From assembly GCA_009731375.1 (NCBI GenBank), contig BJOX01000249.1:62045-112332 (forward strand): DNA of 50,288 nucleotides, read 5' to 3'. This document shows positions 1 through 10,105 of the stretch, in pieces. Numbering within the stretch: the first letter of the stretch is position 1; the number at the start of each line of letters is the position of its first letter. A program made the position numbers and the translations under genes. Origin of the DNA: Paulinella micropora. Taxonomy: Eukaryota > Cercozoa > Imbricatea > Euglyphida. The notes beneath the pieces were generated by a model. That model was given only the letters and a program-made list of their open reading frames with translations, ran no database searches and had not been told where the DNA came from.

Positions 1-337
1 ATCATCTCTCCCCCTCTTGAGACCTGCCGTTCGAGTTGCATGTGCTGCTTGAGCACCTCCAACCCCCTGTGTCGCGGCACTGGAGAATGACTCGGTGGCC
101 GTGTCCAATTCGGAATACGCGTCGAGCACCTCCTTGAACAGGTCGCCCGGCGGAGTAGCCGCTACAGTCCTCTATTATATATTCGTTTCTAAAAAATCCG
201 CCGTCTTCACCGCCGTGAAGGTCGGACAGGACTGTATGATCCTTGCGAGCTTGCTCGGGTGTCGTGTACACAAAGCACTCAGGAAGTACAAAATGATAGA
301 CTTCCGGCTATAAAAGAGCCCGTACTTGGCGCTGACC
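1..337 (-). pseudogene. Second copy of a gag segment, cut by the window edge and a gap
   Basis: This stretch is an almost identical direct copy of 2473-2808, which lies inside the complete gag ORF further right. Only a few substitutions and a small change near 165 separate them. It is read on the minus strand like the full gag. It stops at the 10-N gap at 338-347, beyond which the end of the protease ORF begins. It may belong to a neighbouring element of the same family in tandem, or it may be a contig overlap that was not merged. The sequence alone cannot decide. Confidence 0.75.
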
Positions 338-347
338 NNNNNNNNNN
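338..347. other. Assembly gap (10 N)
   Basis: Ten Ns, probably a gap of unknown size. It joins a duplicated gag segment to the 3' end of the protease ORF, so any RT and integrase of the left-hand retroelement may be hidden here. Confidence 0.95.
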
Positions 348-372
348 TGTCCTGGGCTCTGAGCTTTCGCTT

Positions 373-1848
373 TTATGCACTGCTCTGCTCCCGAGACCCG
401 AGTCGACAAGCCACCACTAACTGTTGCTTGCGAGAAGGAACAGGTATAGGATGATCAATAAGCCGGTCCCTTATCTCCTGTGCCCAGATCGCCTTCTCAT
501 TGTATGGCAGAATGACAGTATACGGCTTGTTACTCTCAAATAGAGTCCGTAGACACTTTTTCACTTCAGTTAATGAGCGCGGCCAGGTAGGCACATCGCC
601 CCAAAAGTTCGTGATAAAAGTTTTAATGTCATCCGCTGGAGTATCGGGGATACGCCCCTTCCTCCTTGGCACAAACGCCTCTCTCTTCTCATCTGACACC
701 TTCGCATGGTAACAGTAGCCATTAGTAATATGGACATCTGCCCCGCCACCTTCTGCGAATCTGGCCAACGACGGGCACTGTTTCGCAACACATATTATCT
801 CCTCATTACGCGCTACGACTAAGTCATCAATAGACTTTCTGTCCCATGCGGGAATCGTAACCGTATACGCCTGCATCTCCGTCTCCCAATTGTCGGTCCA
901 GGTCAGTTCCTCCGGCACTGTGACATAGGGGTGTACATAGGCTTCAGTTGCCTCATGTACGAAGGCCAACTTTTTCCTCTCCGTTGCTAGACTCAGCTCA
1001 AAAGCCTCGTATGAGTCAGTAGCAGTCATCGGATTAATATCCTCCTCCTCTCCATTCTTCACTCCATAAATCACCCGCCGTGCGGCGCAATCGATCACAG
1101 CCCCCATCGTAGCCAATTGGTCATACGACAGCAGGATTGAACCGTGGTAATCGGGGACAACATAGAGGTCCGCACGATATACTCGACCGGATTTCAATTT
1201 GAAAATTAATGTGACGATGCCCGTAATTTCCGTACGGCTGCCTACCCCTTTTAGGGTCCCCTTTGTTTTTCTAATGTTTTTGTCCACCCATGTCCGGTGA
1301 CTATTCAAAAACTTCTGGCCGACAATATTAATATTCGCCATCGTATCATTACCAACTTTTAATGTGGTTTGTAAAGTTTCACAAAAGAGGTCAGTGTAGC
1401 ATAGCGCGTCTGGTCTATGTAAACTAGCCGCTAGCACATGAATTTTTCGTTCTAGGGTTTTGAGTCTAAGCTCAAGTTCCTTGTCCTCTTCTCGTTCTCC
1501 CCCCTTTTCCGCCAACTTAACTTCTTGAGTCTCCGGGGCTTCCGGTATCTCGAGTGTCTTTTGGACAGAGTCTGGTACACCGAGTGTACTCGTGTCTATA
1601 GCAGAGACTATTGAGTCCTTTGGCGGGGGTACGGTCCGCTGCTTCTTCGTAGGAGGAGACCTAGCCTTTGGTTTCGGCTTCCTCTCCTCCATCGCCTTCT
1701 TCGCCTTCCTATTCGCATCATTTATCATATTAGCTCTCGAAGGATGAACTAGCAAGTGCTTACCTTGAGGCTTGTGAGGCTGTGTGCCTTCACCTTCACG
1801 TCTGGGAGGAACGGAACCGTTCGTATCCTGTTCATCAACAGTAGGCAT
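373..1848 (-). CDS. Retroelement protease-region ORF (retropepsin-like)
   Basis: A 491-residue ORF downstream of gag. The first 120 residues are charged and low in complexity (Lys, Glu, Pro). Residues about 155-275 resemble a retropepsin. The flap-side segment NDTMANINIV at about 166-175 matches the usual D-T/S-G-A active site, but with Met where Gly is expected. The end of the domain, YDQLATMGAVIDCAARRVIY, matches the conserved GxVIDC strand. The remaining 200 residues are not recognised, and no RT or integrase motif follows before the stop at 373. The ORF is in the same frame as gag, 25 codons after the gag TGA, so it may be made by readthrough. The DTM triad suggests weak or lost protease activity unless the family uses a variant site. 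Confidence 0.7.
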   Translation of the reverse strand: MPTVDEQDTNGSVPPRREGEGTQPHKPQGKHLLVHPSRANMINDANRKAKKAMEERKPKPKARSPPTKKQRTVPPPKDSIVSAIDTSTLGVPDSVQKTLEIPEAPETQEVKLAEKGGEREEDKELELRLKTLERKIHVLAASLHRPDALCYTDLFCETLQTTLKVGNDTMANINIVGQKFLNSHRTWVDKNIRKTKGTLKGVGSRTEITGIVTLIFKLKSGRVYRADLYVVPDYHGSILLSYDQLATMGAVIDCAARRVIYGVKNGEEEDINPMTATDSYEAFELSLATERKKLAFVHEATEAYVHPYVTVPEELTWTDNWETEMQAYTVTIPAWDRKSIDDLVVARNEEIICVAKQCPSLARFAEGGGADVHITNGYCYHAKVSDEKREAFVPRRKGRIPDTPADDIKTFITNFWGDVPTWPRSLTEVKKCLRTLFESNKPYTVILPYNEKAIWAQEIRDRLIDHPIPVPSRKQQLVVACRLGSREQSSA

Positions 1849-1920
1849 AACTGTGACTGTCGGATTAAAAAGAACAGTTTTTATCTCCTTCTCTCTCTTC
1901 TTTTCCTCTCTCTTCTCCTC

Positions 1921-1926
1921 CCGTCA
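1921..1926 (-). promoter_or_regulatory. Gag stop codon in a readthrough-prone context (TGA CGG)
   Basis: The gag frame ends in TGA followed immediately by CGG, and the same frame stays open for 25 codons up to the ATG of the protease ORF. UGA followed by CGG is a known leaky context in several plant RNA viruses. Readthrough would give a Gag-Pro fusion; reinitiation at ATG 1848 is the alternative. Confidence 0.45.
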
Positions 1927-4434
1927 GTCTACGACGACAACACGCTCACCTGAGCCGGTGTCTTCGTCTTGACGTCCCCCCTCCGTAGCGGTATAAGCTT
2001 GCTGGGGGTAGTTGGAGCTGGAACTGGTGCTATAATTCCAGTATCCGTGTCCTCTGGGAGGGCGCGCTGGGGTCCGTCCTCCCCTTCCACGAAAGCCTCG
2101 TCCTCGTGGTGCCGCCCCTCTTGGTGTCCCTCGGGACCCTCGTGACGATCCTCTCGTCTCTCCTCCTCCTCTAGTCGGCGCCTTTGATCGGCCCGATGTC
2201 TCTCTCTTCTCCCTTCTCTTCATTCTGTCAAGGAAGTAAATGATGGCCTCCCGGAACTCCGCATCCGAGACCATATTCGCATTCCACCTCCCCTCCTCCA
2301 ACTCCTTCTTGTACATGGCGTACATGGTCTTTTTCATGCCTTCGAGCTCTCTAAGGAAAAGATTTCGCTGCCTATCATCAAGAGAGTCGTGGCTGAAGAG
2401 GCAATTGCCTACTCCTTTCTGTGCCTCATGCTTACACGCCATGTATGAAAAATAGCGGTAGCACGGCGTCGGCTCATCTCTCCCCCTCTTGAGACCTGCC
2501 GTTCGAGTTGCATGTGCTGCTTGAGCACCTCCAACCCCCTGTGTCGCGGCACTGGAGAATGACTCGGTGGCCGTGTCCAATTCGGAACACGCGTCGAGCA
2601 CCTCCTTGAACAGGTCGCCCGGCGGAGTAGCCGCTACAGTCCTCTCGTATATATTCGTTTCTAAAAAATCCGCCGTCTTCACCGCCGTGAAGGTCGGACA
2701 GGACTGTATGATCCTTGCGAGCTTGCTCGGGTGTCGTGTACACAAAGCACTCAGGAAGTACAAAATGATAGACTTCCGGCTATAAAAGAGCCCGTACTTG
2801 GCGCTGACCTCAGTGAGGATCGCTGCCAACCTCGTGCCAATGCCCAGCCCTTCGTTCACCTCTTGAAAAATCTCAAACCCAATCAAAGTACCAGTGCACA
2901 GGTGCTGATACCCATGAGTTTTAAAGTATTGCAAGAGGACGGCAACTGGCACCGTGCATTGCAGGTCTGAGGCTGCTCTCCTAGCCGCCACCTCTACCGC
3001 TCTCATCGCCTTGTACTCCCCAACATCAAACCCTTGTGTGATGATTGATGGGTCCAACAAGGTGTACAACGCCTCATACTCCTGTGTTTCGTCCGTTGGA
3101 TGCTGCTTCATACAAGCATCAATTCTTCTGAGCTTGTCTCGAAGGTTCGCATCCGTGTCCTTCTGACTCGCTGTCTCTGCATACAGCGTCAGAGCAGTGG
3201 CATCGGACTTTGTATATTTTTGGAAGGCCTGTATGATAGCCTGTCTGTCCTTTTTGTCATTACTGTTGACAATAACAGTGGTAGGCGCTGAGCTAGTCGC
3301 AGGGGCCGAAGGGGCTGTGTGGGCTGACGGGGCGGAGCGGCCCGAGGGAGCCATATAAGATCCAGAGGAATATTTCGGTCCCTTTGTTCCCGCCGCCTTG
3401 GCTAATGCAATCTTTGCCTCCATCTCCTTCTTTTCTTTCTCAGCCGCTAGCTCTTTGATATACAGCTCTTGGGCATGATGAAAAAAAGACAGGATCTCAG
3501 CTGCCTTCCGAAGGAACAAGGCCTTCTCCGCCAACTCCTTCTCTCCCGCTTTATTGGTGGGGGGTGGTGCGGCCGTCCCCTCCAAGATCGTATGATCCTT
3601 CGTGAAGACCCACCTCTTCCATGCGTCATCCTTCACCAAGGCCGCATGCAGCTTCTTCATCCTCGTCACCCCTCCAGCTTCGCCTTCTATTTCCCTCAGG
3701 GCCGGGTGAAGGTCCCTGCCAAACTGGGTGTGTTGGAGTTTACCCAGGTCCACTAACTTGGCCTCCATAAGTTTCAGAGACACATCCATGACATTGATCT
3801 GTCCTTTTGGATTCCTGAACTTAAACTCCTTTTCCACTCTCTTTATTGAATCAATGTCCTGACCAGGATCGAGCAACCTAGCCAGTGCTCTTGTGTTCCA
3901 TGGCAGCACAGTCTTTCCAGTCTGGTACTCAAAGAGTATAGCACACTCAAACACTGTCCATGAGAGGTCGAGTAGCTCCAGTAAAGACATATTGTCCCCA
4001 AATGAGACATGTTGCACCTGTAACTGTGCACCGTCGTCTCTGAGGAATTCTGCCAGAGGCAGAGCTTGCCTTGGGAGAGGGTAACAGATGTCCTCCTTCT
4101 TCAAGGGTTGTCCCCATCGCATTTCTTGGGGAATGTATAGCCATTTATAGGCCTCATCCTTCCCTTTCTTCTCCTCAAACTCCTTCTTACTTAGTTTGCC
4201 ATATTCGGCCACAAACCTCGCTTCCTCTCCTCCCTTCTCCTCCTCCTCGACTTCCTCTGCTCCTCCTGTGTCAAAGGAAGGCGCAGTAAAAAATTGATTC
4301 TCTGCTCCTCCTGTGTCAAAGGAAGGTGCCAGATCTCCTCCTTCTGCATGAGGGTCAACGAACTCCTCTTCGTTTCCTGGGGTTCGCTCACTCTCCCCCC
4401 CTCCTTCCTGCCAGTCTTCAGACCTAGTAGACAT
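1924..4434 (-). CDS. Retroelement Gag-like protein with CCCH finger and RGG tail
   Basis: An 836-residue ORF starting at ATG 4434. The N-terminal 70 residues are acidic and contain APSFDTGGAE twice. The middle is helical and charged, as in capsid proteins. Around residue 652 lies Cys-x8-Cys-x10-Cys-x3-His (CYRYFSYMAC...CLFSH), which looks like a CCCH-type finger rather than the CCHC knuckle usual in Gag. An Arg-Gly-rich tail follows (about residues 740-790), suited to RNA binding. It ends in TGA, and the next ORF continues in the same frame. Gag identity is inferred from size, RNA-binding features and the protease-like ORF behind it; no capsid homology can be checked here. The ORF is intact, so the element may be young. 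Confidence 0.7.
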   Translation of the reverse strand: MSTRSEDWQEGGGESERTPGNEEEFVDPHAEGGDLAPSFDTGGAENQFFTAPSFDTGGAEEVEEEEKGGEEARFVAEYGKLSKKEFEEKKGKDEAYKWLYIPQEMRWGQPLKKEDICYPLPRQALPLAEFLRDDGAQLQVQHVSFGDNMSLLELLDLSWTVFECAILFEYQTGKTVLPWNTRALARLLDPGQDIDSIKRVEKEFKFRNPKGQINVMDVSLKLMEAKLVDLGKLQHTQFGRDLHPALREIEGEAGGVTRMKKLHAALVKDDAWKRWVFTKDHTILEGTAAPPPTNKAGEKELAEKALFLRKAAEILSFFHHAQELYIKELAAEKEKKEMEAKIALAKAAGTKGPKYSSGSYMAPSGRSAPSAHTAPSAPATSSAPTTVIVNSNDKKDRQAIIQAFQKYTKSDATALTLYAETASQKDTDANLRDKLRRIDACMKQHPTDETQEYEALYTLLDPSIITQGFDVGEYKAMRAVEVAARRAASDLQCTVPVAVLLQYFKTHGYQHLCTGTLIGFEIFQEVNEGLGIGTRLAAILTEVSAKYGLFYSRKSIILYFLSALCTRHPSKLARIIQSCPTFTAVKTADFLETNIYERTVAATPPGDLFKEVLDACSELDTATESFSSAATQGVGGAQAAHATRTAGLKRGRDEPTPCYRYFSYMACKHEAQKGVGNCLFSHDSLDDRQRNLFLRELEGMKKTMYAMYKKELEEGRWNANMVSDAEFREAIIYFLDRMKRREKRETSGRSKAPTRGGGETRGSSRGSRGTPRGAAPRGRGFRGRGGRTPARPPRGHGYWNYSTSSSSNYPQQAYTATEGGRQDEDTGSGERVVVVD
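4255..4330 (-). repeat. Two-copy direct repeat inside gag (45-bp offset)
   Basis: A segment of about 30 bp starting at 4255 recurs at 4300, giving the duplicated peptide APSFDTGGAE. The offset is a multiple of three, so the frame is kept. Confidence 0.8.
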
Positions 4435-5562
4435 GGACGCTGAAGGAATACGGATGAGACAGAGTTGTTTCTACCCCGTAATTGCTCTGTTCGTCTATGA
4501 GGAACGAATAGAGAGAAAAAACGAAAAGACAGTATAGAGAGAGAGCGTCTCACCTCTATGTCTTATGTGTTTTTTTTTTGTGAAAGAAGTAATCTGTACG
4601 ACTTTCTCTGAAAATTTGATCTCCTTCTCCACTCCTCTTTTCTTTTTCTCTTTTTGTTGTTGTATCTGTTATGAGGTACGAGGACCTATGTACAGATAAT
4701 GTCAAAGAGGCTAGAGAAGCACTCCTTGAGAAGTCGACTTGTCGTCTGACACTTGTTCAGACCTATTGTCGAAAGACAGTCAGAGATTTGCAAAAATACT
4801 CTGATGTGTGTGGTTTGAGAGGCAACAAAGTGCACAGACTTGAAAGGTAGAGTACTACGCTCGTGTCCTTCAAGTTTGTTTGTATCTGTGAGTGTTTGTT
4901 TGTACGTCTGTTGACCTACTCTGTCTCTGTCTCAAGAGAGAACAAAAGAACAGCTACGAGGTCTGGTGTCTGGCCTCCTTGTGAGGACACAGATACAGGC
5001 TGTGGAGAGGGTACTGAGACACCTACTCACAAACGCCTAGACGTCTAGTTTTGCAAAAAGAGCTGTGTGGGGATGTGCTGGAGTATTTGTTTTTTGGAAC
5101 ACCTACTCAGAAGAGATAGGTCTGTCCAATTTTTCTTTCTGCTGTTCCAAAAACAAGCCAGAAAAGAAATCAGCCTTGTGCTGGTGACTCCAATGTTACA
5201 ACAGACCAAGGTTAAAATGCCATTAGGTCAAATCCGGCCAAACGATATTGAAAATAATGGAAAAAAACTAGGTGCACCTGACACCAGAAAAAGGGTACTT
5301 TTTACCGGCTATCCGGGGGGTGATGCCTACAACACACTTGAAAGAGTGCTTCAAGTCCAAGTTATTGATTCAAGTGGAAGTCCGAGATTTTCATTTGGGA
5401 AATCTCTCTGAGTCATTGATGTAAAAACCTAGATTGTGTCTCTCTTCACGGCAATAATGATTCAGATTTTTCGCTTCTCTTGACTGCGTGTCCCACAAAT
5501 TTACCGTATGTAGGGGCGCCGGTTTTTCGGGAAATCGGGGGAAAAGGCAGTGGAGTAGGAAA
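4435..5562. other. Gag leader region, no confident gene
   Basis: This is the sequence upstream of gag, where a 5' LTR and primer site would be expected. I could not identify an LTR pair or a tRNA-complementary primer site. A plus-strand ORF of 114 codons (5067-5411) has no recognisable domain and is not called. Confidence 0.4.
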
Positions 5563-5751
5563 TGTGATACTAACTTAATAATCTGCCGTATACTTGCTGT
5601 GTCCTACAGTAGATACTTTATTGAGAAAAGCGGGCGGCAGGGAACGGCCCGATTATATACTAGGCCGGACATACGTAATGGCTCTAACGACACACATTAT
5701 ATATGCCGGTCCATACTGACTATCCGGTTAATTATATTAATATATCTAACA
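5563..5751 (-). repeat. Putative 3' LTR of the Copia element
   Basis: Read on the minus strand, a purine tract (CAGGGGGAG) at about 5752-5760 is followed at once by TGTTAGATA. About 189 bp later the segment ends in TATCACA. The ends form the imperfect inverted pair TGTTAGATA/TGTGATA and have the canonical TG...CA. Inside, in the right order for an LTR, are a TATATAA motif and AATAAA (about 5617-5622). The polypurine tract just before it marks a 3' LTR of a minus-strand element, which fits the pol remnant at 6878-9770. No second LTR copy was found, so the limits are inferred. Confidence 0.55.
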
Positions 5752-6877
5752 CTCCCCCTGAATCAAGGTAAATGATTAAATTAACTGTAGGTCCCAATAC
5801 ATCTATTCTGTGAAAATTATAAAAACACAGACTTAAAACATAATAATAGTACTCACTCTTAACCTCACTCTCTCCAAGAGATTATGTCGATGGTGGCTAC
5901 CCGGCTTGCTAAGGCAAGTATGCATCAACTAGATTACATACAGGGCAGCTCCCCCCAGTCAAGCTAGGCCTGGTCGACGAGAAGAGGATTAGATCCTACG
6001 CACCCCCTATCCTATGTTGAGTAACATTATGTATGTAACGCAAGTACGGTATGGTCATAATACACATATAATATTGATATATATATATATATATGATCAC
6101 GTAAGTAGTCATAATATATAAAAATAAGATATATGATAATGTATCCATCTGTACTGATCTATCAAAAGGTGTGATCAACTTGAACTATATGTAACTTATC
6201 TATCCGGTAGTATGAATTTATAAATTTGACAGCGCTTCCCGTAGAGGGATATAAAAAGAACATTAAATAAAATAATACATATATGAACAAAGACACGATA
6301 TCTGTAATTACCGGCCTGTCTGGTACATCCGGCTGGTCTGACGTACTTCCGTGTTGTTCCACACTCCCGTGTGGCACGTTCACCGACCAGCCGGACTCCA
6401 TGTCGGCTTCTTATAGATTTTTATGTGTATAAGTGTATAGGGATAGAAGTTGAAACGAAGCGAGCAAAAGGGACAAGATCTACAATTAATAACTATTGCA
6501 TATTGCGATAATGGCCCTTATTTCAGGTTGAAAAACTGAAGTGATAGTTAAATCGGTTTGACAACCTGAAATAATAGTTAAGTCTCAAAACCGAAAAATT
6601 GTCACTCCTGTTCCAGTCTGCCCGCCTTTGCTTCTTTGTCGCGATGGCATCTGAGGCGAGGAAAAAGAGCCATTCCACCGCTAATTTCTTTTCCGGCGCC
6701 AGAGCTCATTGCTCATTCCATCATTCTGGGGCCGGTCACTCGCCACCGGGCCCAGTATATTGTGTGTTCCGTCGGCACTTGTCTATTCGCTCACCTGTAC
6801 AACATATGTGTAATATGCGAGAAAATTATTGTATTGCATACCGGGAATATAAACGAAGTTCAAGATGATGAGCCTTA
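5752..6877. other. AT-rich 3' region of the Copia element
   Basis: About 1.1 kb between the RNase H remnant and the LTR, with no coding signal. It contains a (TA)n tract near 6077-6093. A perfect 13-bp inverted repeat (6518-6530 and 6562-6574) overlaps two diverged direct units of about 30 bp. It may contain a further insertion, since 1.1 kb is long for a Copia 3' untranslated region. Confidence 0.4.
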
Positions 6878-9770
6878 CTAATACGGAAATTGATCGGGTT
6901 TTATCCTGAATTTAGCGCAATTTTCCCTACTAAGCACAACGGAGATTCTTCCATCCAGGTAATTGAATTTATCTACCGTGAAATGTATTTTGGTGAATAC
7001 ATCTGCGATATTTTCTTCCGTAGGGACCCGGAATAGTTTGACCTTTCCTTTCCTCACGAGTTGTGCTAGAAGATGGTATCGAACCTCTATGTGCTTGGTC
7101 CTAGCTTCTCCTAGCCCTCTCTCCGATAACAATATCGTCCCTTTGTTATCCTCGAAGAGGGGGGTAGGACCTTCAAGATTTATTCCGATATCCCGCAAAA
7201 TTTGTTGTAATGCGAGAAGTTCTCTGACTGCCTCATTAGCTGAAACAGTTTCTGACTCTAACGTAGATTAAGCTATTACGGATTGCAGTTTAGAAAACCA
7301 TGAAATTGGTGTCCCGTTGAATAAATAGACGTATCCTGACCTTGATTTTCTCGAGTTTTTATCTCCCGCAAAATCCGAGTCTACAAATCCAACTACTGGT
7401 TGTTCCGCGATAATCCCATCTACATTAGCAAGCACTGGCACACTGAACATGTCCATTCCGGGTATTGTGTGCTTCCCAATGATATCATCGATTGCATTGA
7501 CCACAGCACAAGCTTCTAAGTTGGGTTACCAGGATTCCGGAGTTTTAGGAACAGAGAAATTAGTTTCCAGTAACTTCCGTAAATTCCGATCCCCTCTTCT
7601 GAAAAATAGCGCTCGCGGGGTCAAGAGCCACAAGAACATTCGGTGCACCATAGCGTAAGATATCTCCGGGTTAGGAACTTGAGACTTCGCTGCTATACTC
7701 AAAGGGCATATGAGGAGTGGCCGAGTGTGCACGGCCAAAAATATGAGCATTCCTATGAAGCATCTAAGGTCATAGCGTAATAGGCGAGGGTCCTTCTTCA
7801 AAGGGGCGGGGTTATTGGAAGTGAATGGCGTTTTAGCCGGTATCTCCTTCATATAACCCAACTCCTAAAATCAACAGCTCATACTTACGCTGATGCAAAG
7901 CAATCCCCATTTCAGTCTGGATGATCTGGATATTTTTGAATTCAGTAGCCTTGCCTAGGTCCTTGCACCGGAAGCCCCTCTTTTCGAACAGTTTTACCAT
8001 CCTGATGTGTTTTCTTGAGATGCGGCGTGGCAGCCATCATCGACATGAAAAGACACCAGTTGGGTAGTTTGTGGACTACTTCCATGTTTTACGAATGAGG
8101 CCCTGTCTAACGTGAGGGGCTTGAACTCGTGTTCAGCAATGAGCTCCCCAGACAGTACGTCGTAACAAAGGCGGCCTGCCTCCGGATGTCCGTATAGGGC
8201 CTTTTCAGACGCCAGACATAGTCTGCCGTCTGAAATTCGGCCGGCGGTTTGACGTATTTGTCATACGGGAGATTTGCGTGCAAATAAGCGGTCGTGAAGT
8301 CAATCAACCATAAGTCTATCCCGAAAAAGGCTGCATAGGCTATCATGAGCAAAATGGTCCTGTGCTGGGCAGTAGGGGAGTAAGTCTTTTTAGGGTTGTA
8401 CTGAGCGTAAGCTTTCAGGAGGTCCCCTCTTAGGGTTATCAGGGCTTTACGGAATTCATCCGCAGTACCTTGTTGTTTTACGTGTCTATCCATTTTATAG
8501 GAATGATTGGTGTGCCCGACATTTTCGCTTCGCTCACTTTTCGCCAAACAAACGCTTTTAGTTCTTTGAGCTGTTCGAATTCTTTCTGTCTAGCTTGTTT
8601 ACGGTCTTTTGGTTTTTGTACTACGGGGAATTCCGGGAATTTCTCACTCACGAGACAATACACCGCCCGATTTTCCTCCCGGGCACATACCGCAACATGA
8701 GCATTCCTCATCCTCTTTCCTGTGATAATGTTTTCACTCGAAATTTCTGCCTGTTCGTGTGATCTCCAATCCGGTGTATGCGCTGCTCTCTGCACCTCTA
8801 CACTCTCCCTCTCCCCCTCGGCAAATGCAAAGTCCTCAACCCCGTTGAGATCAGAAGCAGGATTTGTGTTGGTCGATAAGGGTGGTGGTGCGGATATGGC
8901 TTTTTGCTCACGAGATTCGAGTATTGGTTCTGTCTGTTTCGGGACTTTGGCGTATTTGACGATTTCTGTGTCTAATATCTTATCTGTAACGCCATCGTCA
9001 AACAAGACACTATGCGCGGGAAAGCGTTTAGATTTACGGGTAACAGGAGCAGACGGGGCTGTTGCTGTCCACCGTCGTATCGCCGTCTCCCATTTGTCCC
9101 CGTAAATTAATCCAGCCCACTGCTCCCCGAAAGCCCTTGCTGGGATTTCCACGTACGTTCCGGACAATTGTCGTTTTTCTTTGGGCTTACGCCCCCTTCT
9201 TGCTTTCTTTATCTCCCCCTGCTCATCACTTGTCTGGGCAACTTTGGGACTCGGAGGCTCTAAGGGGGGCGGGCTCGTGCTCACGAACACCGGTCCCTCT
9301 TCTCCCTCACTATCCTCGTCAGTTTGCGGAGCGTGGAGTGACTCATCAAGGGGGGATTCCTGAGTAAGGATCGGAGCGGGAGGGAGACTTCCTACCGGGG
9401 GACCTCCTCCCCCTGCCGGAATCTCTTCTCCCGGGTCCTCCCTGAAACGGTTCCTTAATCTTCTGGGGTCATTTGTTGCGACAGGGGAGGGGGGCTGTTG
9501 CCAATTGACAGAAAACATTTCACCCTCAACATCATCTCTTTCGAGAGACTTGGATGCCCCCCTCTTCCCCAGCCTCCAAACGTCAAAGATAACATCACGG
9601 ACATTACCGAATATTTTCCTCGCAACCGGATCGTATACGCGATAATACCCGTTGTTTCTTTCATACCCGAGAAATAAAACTTTCCTCCCCCTCTCACCTT
9701 TCCCCCTCTTTGCGTCTACTTTCATGTACGCCAAACATCCCATGGGGCGCAAATGACGCAAGCCCCCCTC
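6878..9770 (-). pseudogene. Decayed Ty1/Copia pol (end of integrase, RT, RNase H)
   Basis: Read right to left. At 9761-9550 is the end of integrase with GCLAYM and VLFLGYERNNGYYRVYDP, then a long linker. RT begins near 8520 (IPIKW), with TYSPTAQHRTILLMIAYAAF and DFTTAYLHANL at about 8260-8390. The catalytic box near 8020 reads FHVDDG, where YVDDG is usual. The RT end lies at 7526-7861 (GMLIFLAVHTRP). RNase H appears as GFVDSDFAGDKNSRKSRSGY at 7268-7504 and EDNKGTI...ARTKHIEVRYHLL at 6878-7198. The parts lie in different frames with stops between them. The integrase core, protease and gag are absent: homology stops at about 9770, where the GC-rich island starts. Domain order (integrase before RT) places it in Copia. 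Confidence 0.88.
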
Positions 9771-9889
9771 CCTGGCATGGGGCGTGCCCCCCGGAGGGGG
9801 AGGGAGTGCGGCCGCGCGGGCGGCGGTGCTGGCAGTCTAGCTTGGCAAAGCCTAGCGCCCTGGCTCTGCCGTCCCTGCCCGTTCTGTTC

Positions 9890-10105
9890 ATGCACCGACG
9901 CCGGGGTACGTGGCTGCCCTGGCCGCTGTGGCGGCTGCTGCTGTGGCTGGCGGTGGCTGGCGCTGGCCGCGGGGGCGCCTCCGTCGCCGCGTACTGCACG
10001 CCGGACCAGAGTCCCCCGGCCTCGGCCCCTGCCTCGGCCTCGGCCTCGCCGTCCCCGGAAGCCAGCATTCAAGAGGCGACCGTCTGGTTTGGGCCCGGGT
10101 CCTGA
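9890..10105 (+). CDS. Small ORF with a signal peptide, possibly a 5' exon
   Basis: Seventy-one codons from ATG 9890 to TGA 10105. The start is a clear secretory signal: basic MHRRR, a Trp/Leu core (WRLLLWLAVAGAG), then small residues. A low-complexity Ser/Pro/Ala tail follows. The same style (MH, basic residues, WRLWL core) opens the three DUF285 proteins on the other strand at 12752, 15550 and 18354. It may therefore be the first exon or a broken end of another family member in reverse orientation. No domain follows in any frame before the N gap at 10331. It could also be a chance ORF in GC-rich DNA. Confidence 0.35.
   Translation: MHRRRGTWLPWPLWRLLLWLAVAGAGRGGASVAAYCTPDQSPPASAPASASASPSPEASIQEATVWFGPGS

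Noticed and set aside
5067-5411. 114-codon plus-strand ORF
   Set aside because: No domain, no homologous pattern, lies in a retroelement leader region; likely chance.
9710-10072. Minus-strand Arg/Gly-rich frames opposite the signal-peptide ORF
   Set aside because: GC-driven shadows without motif support, and they overlap the Copia remnant boundary.
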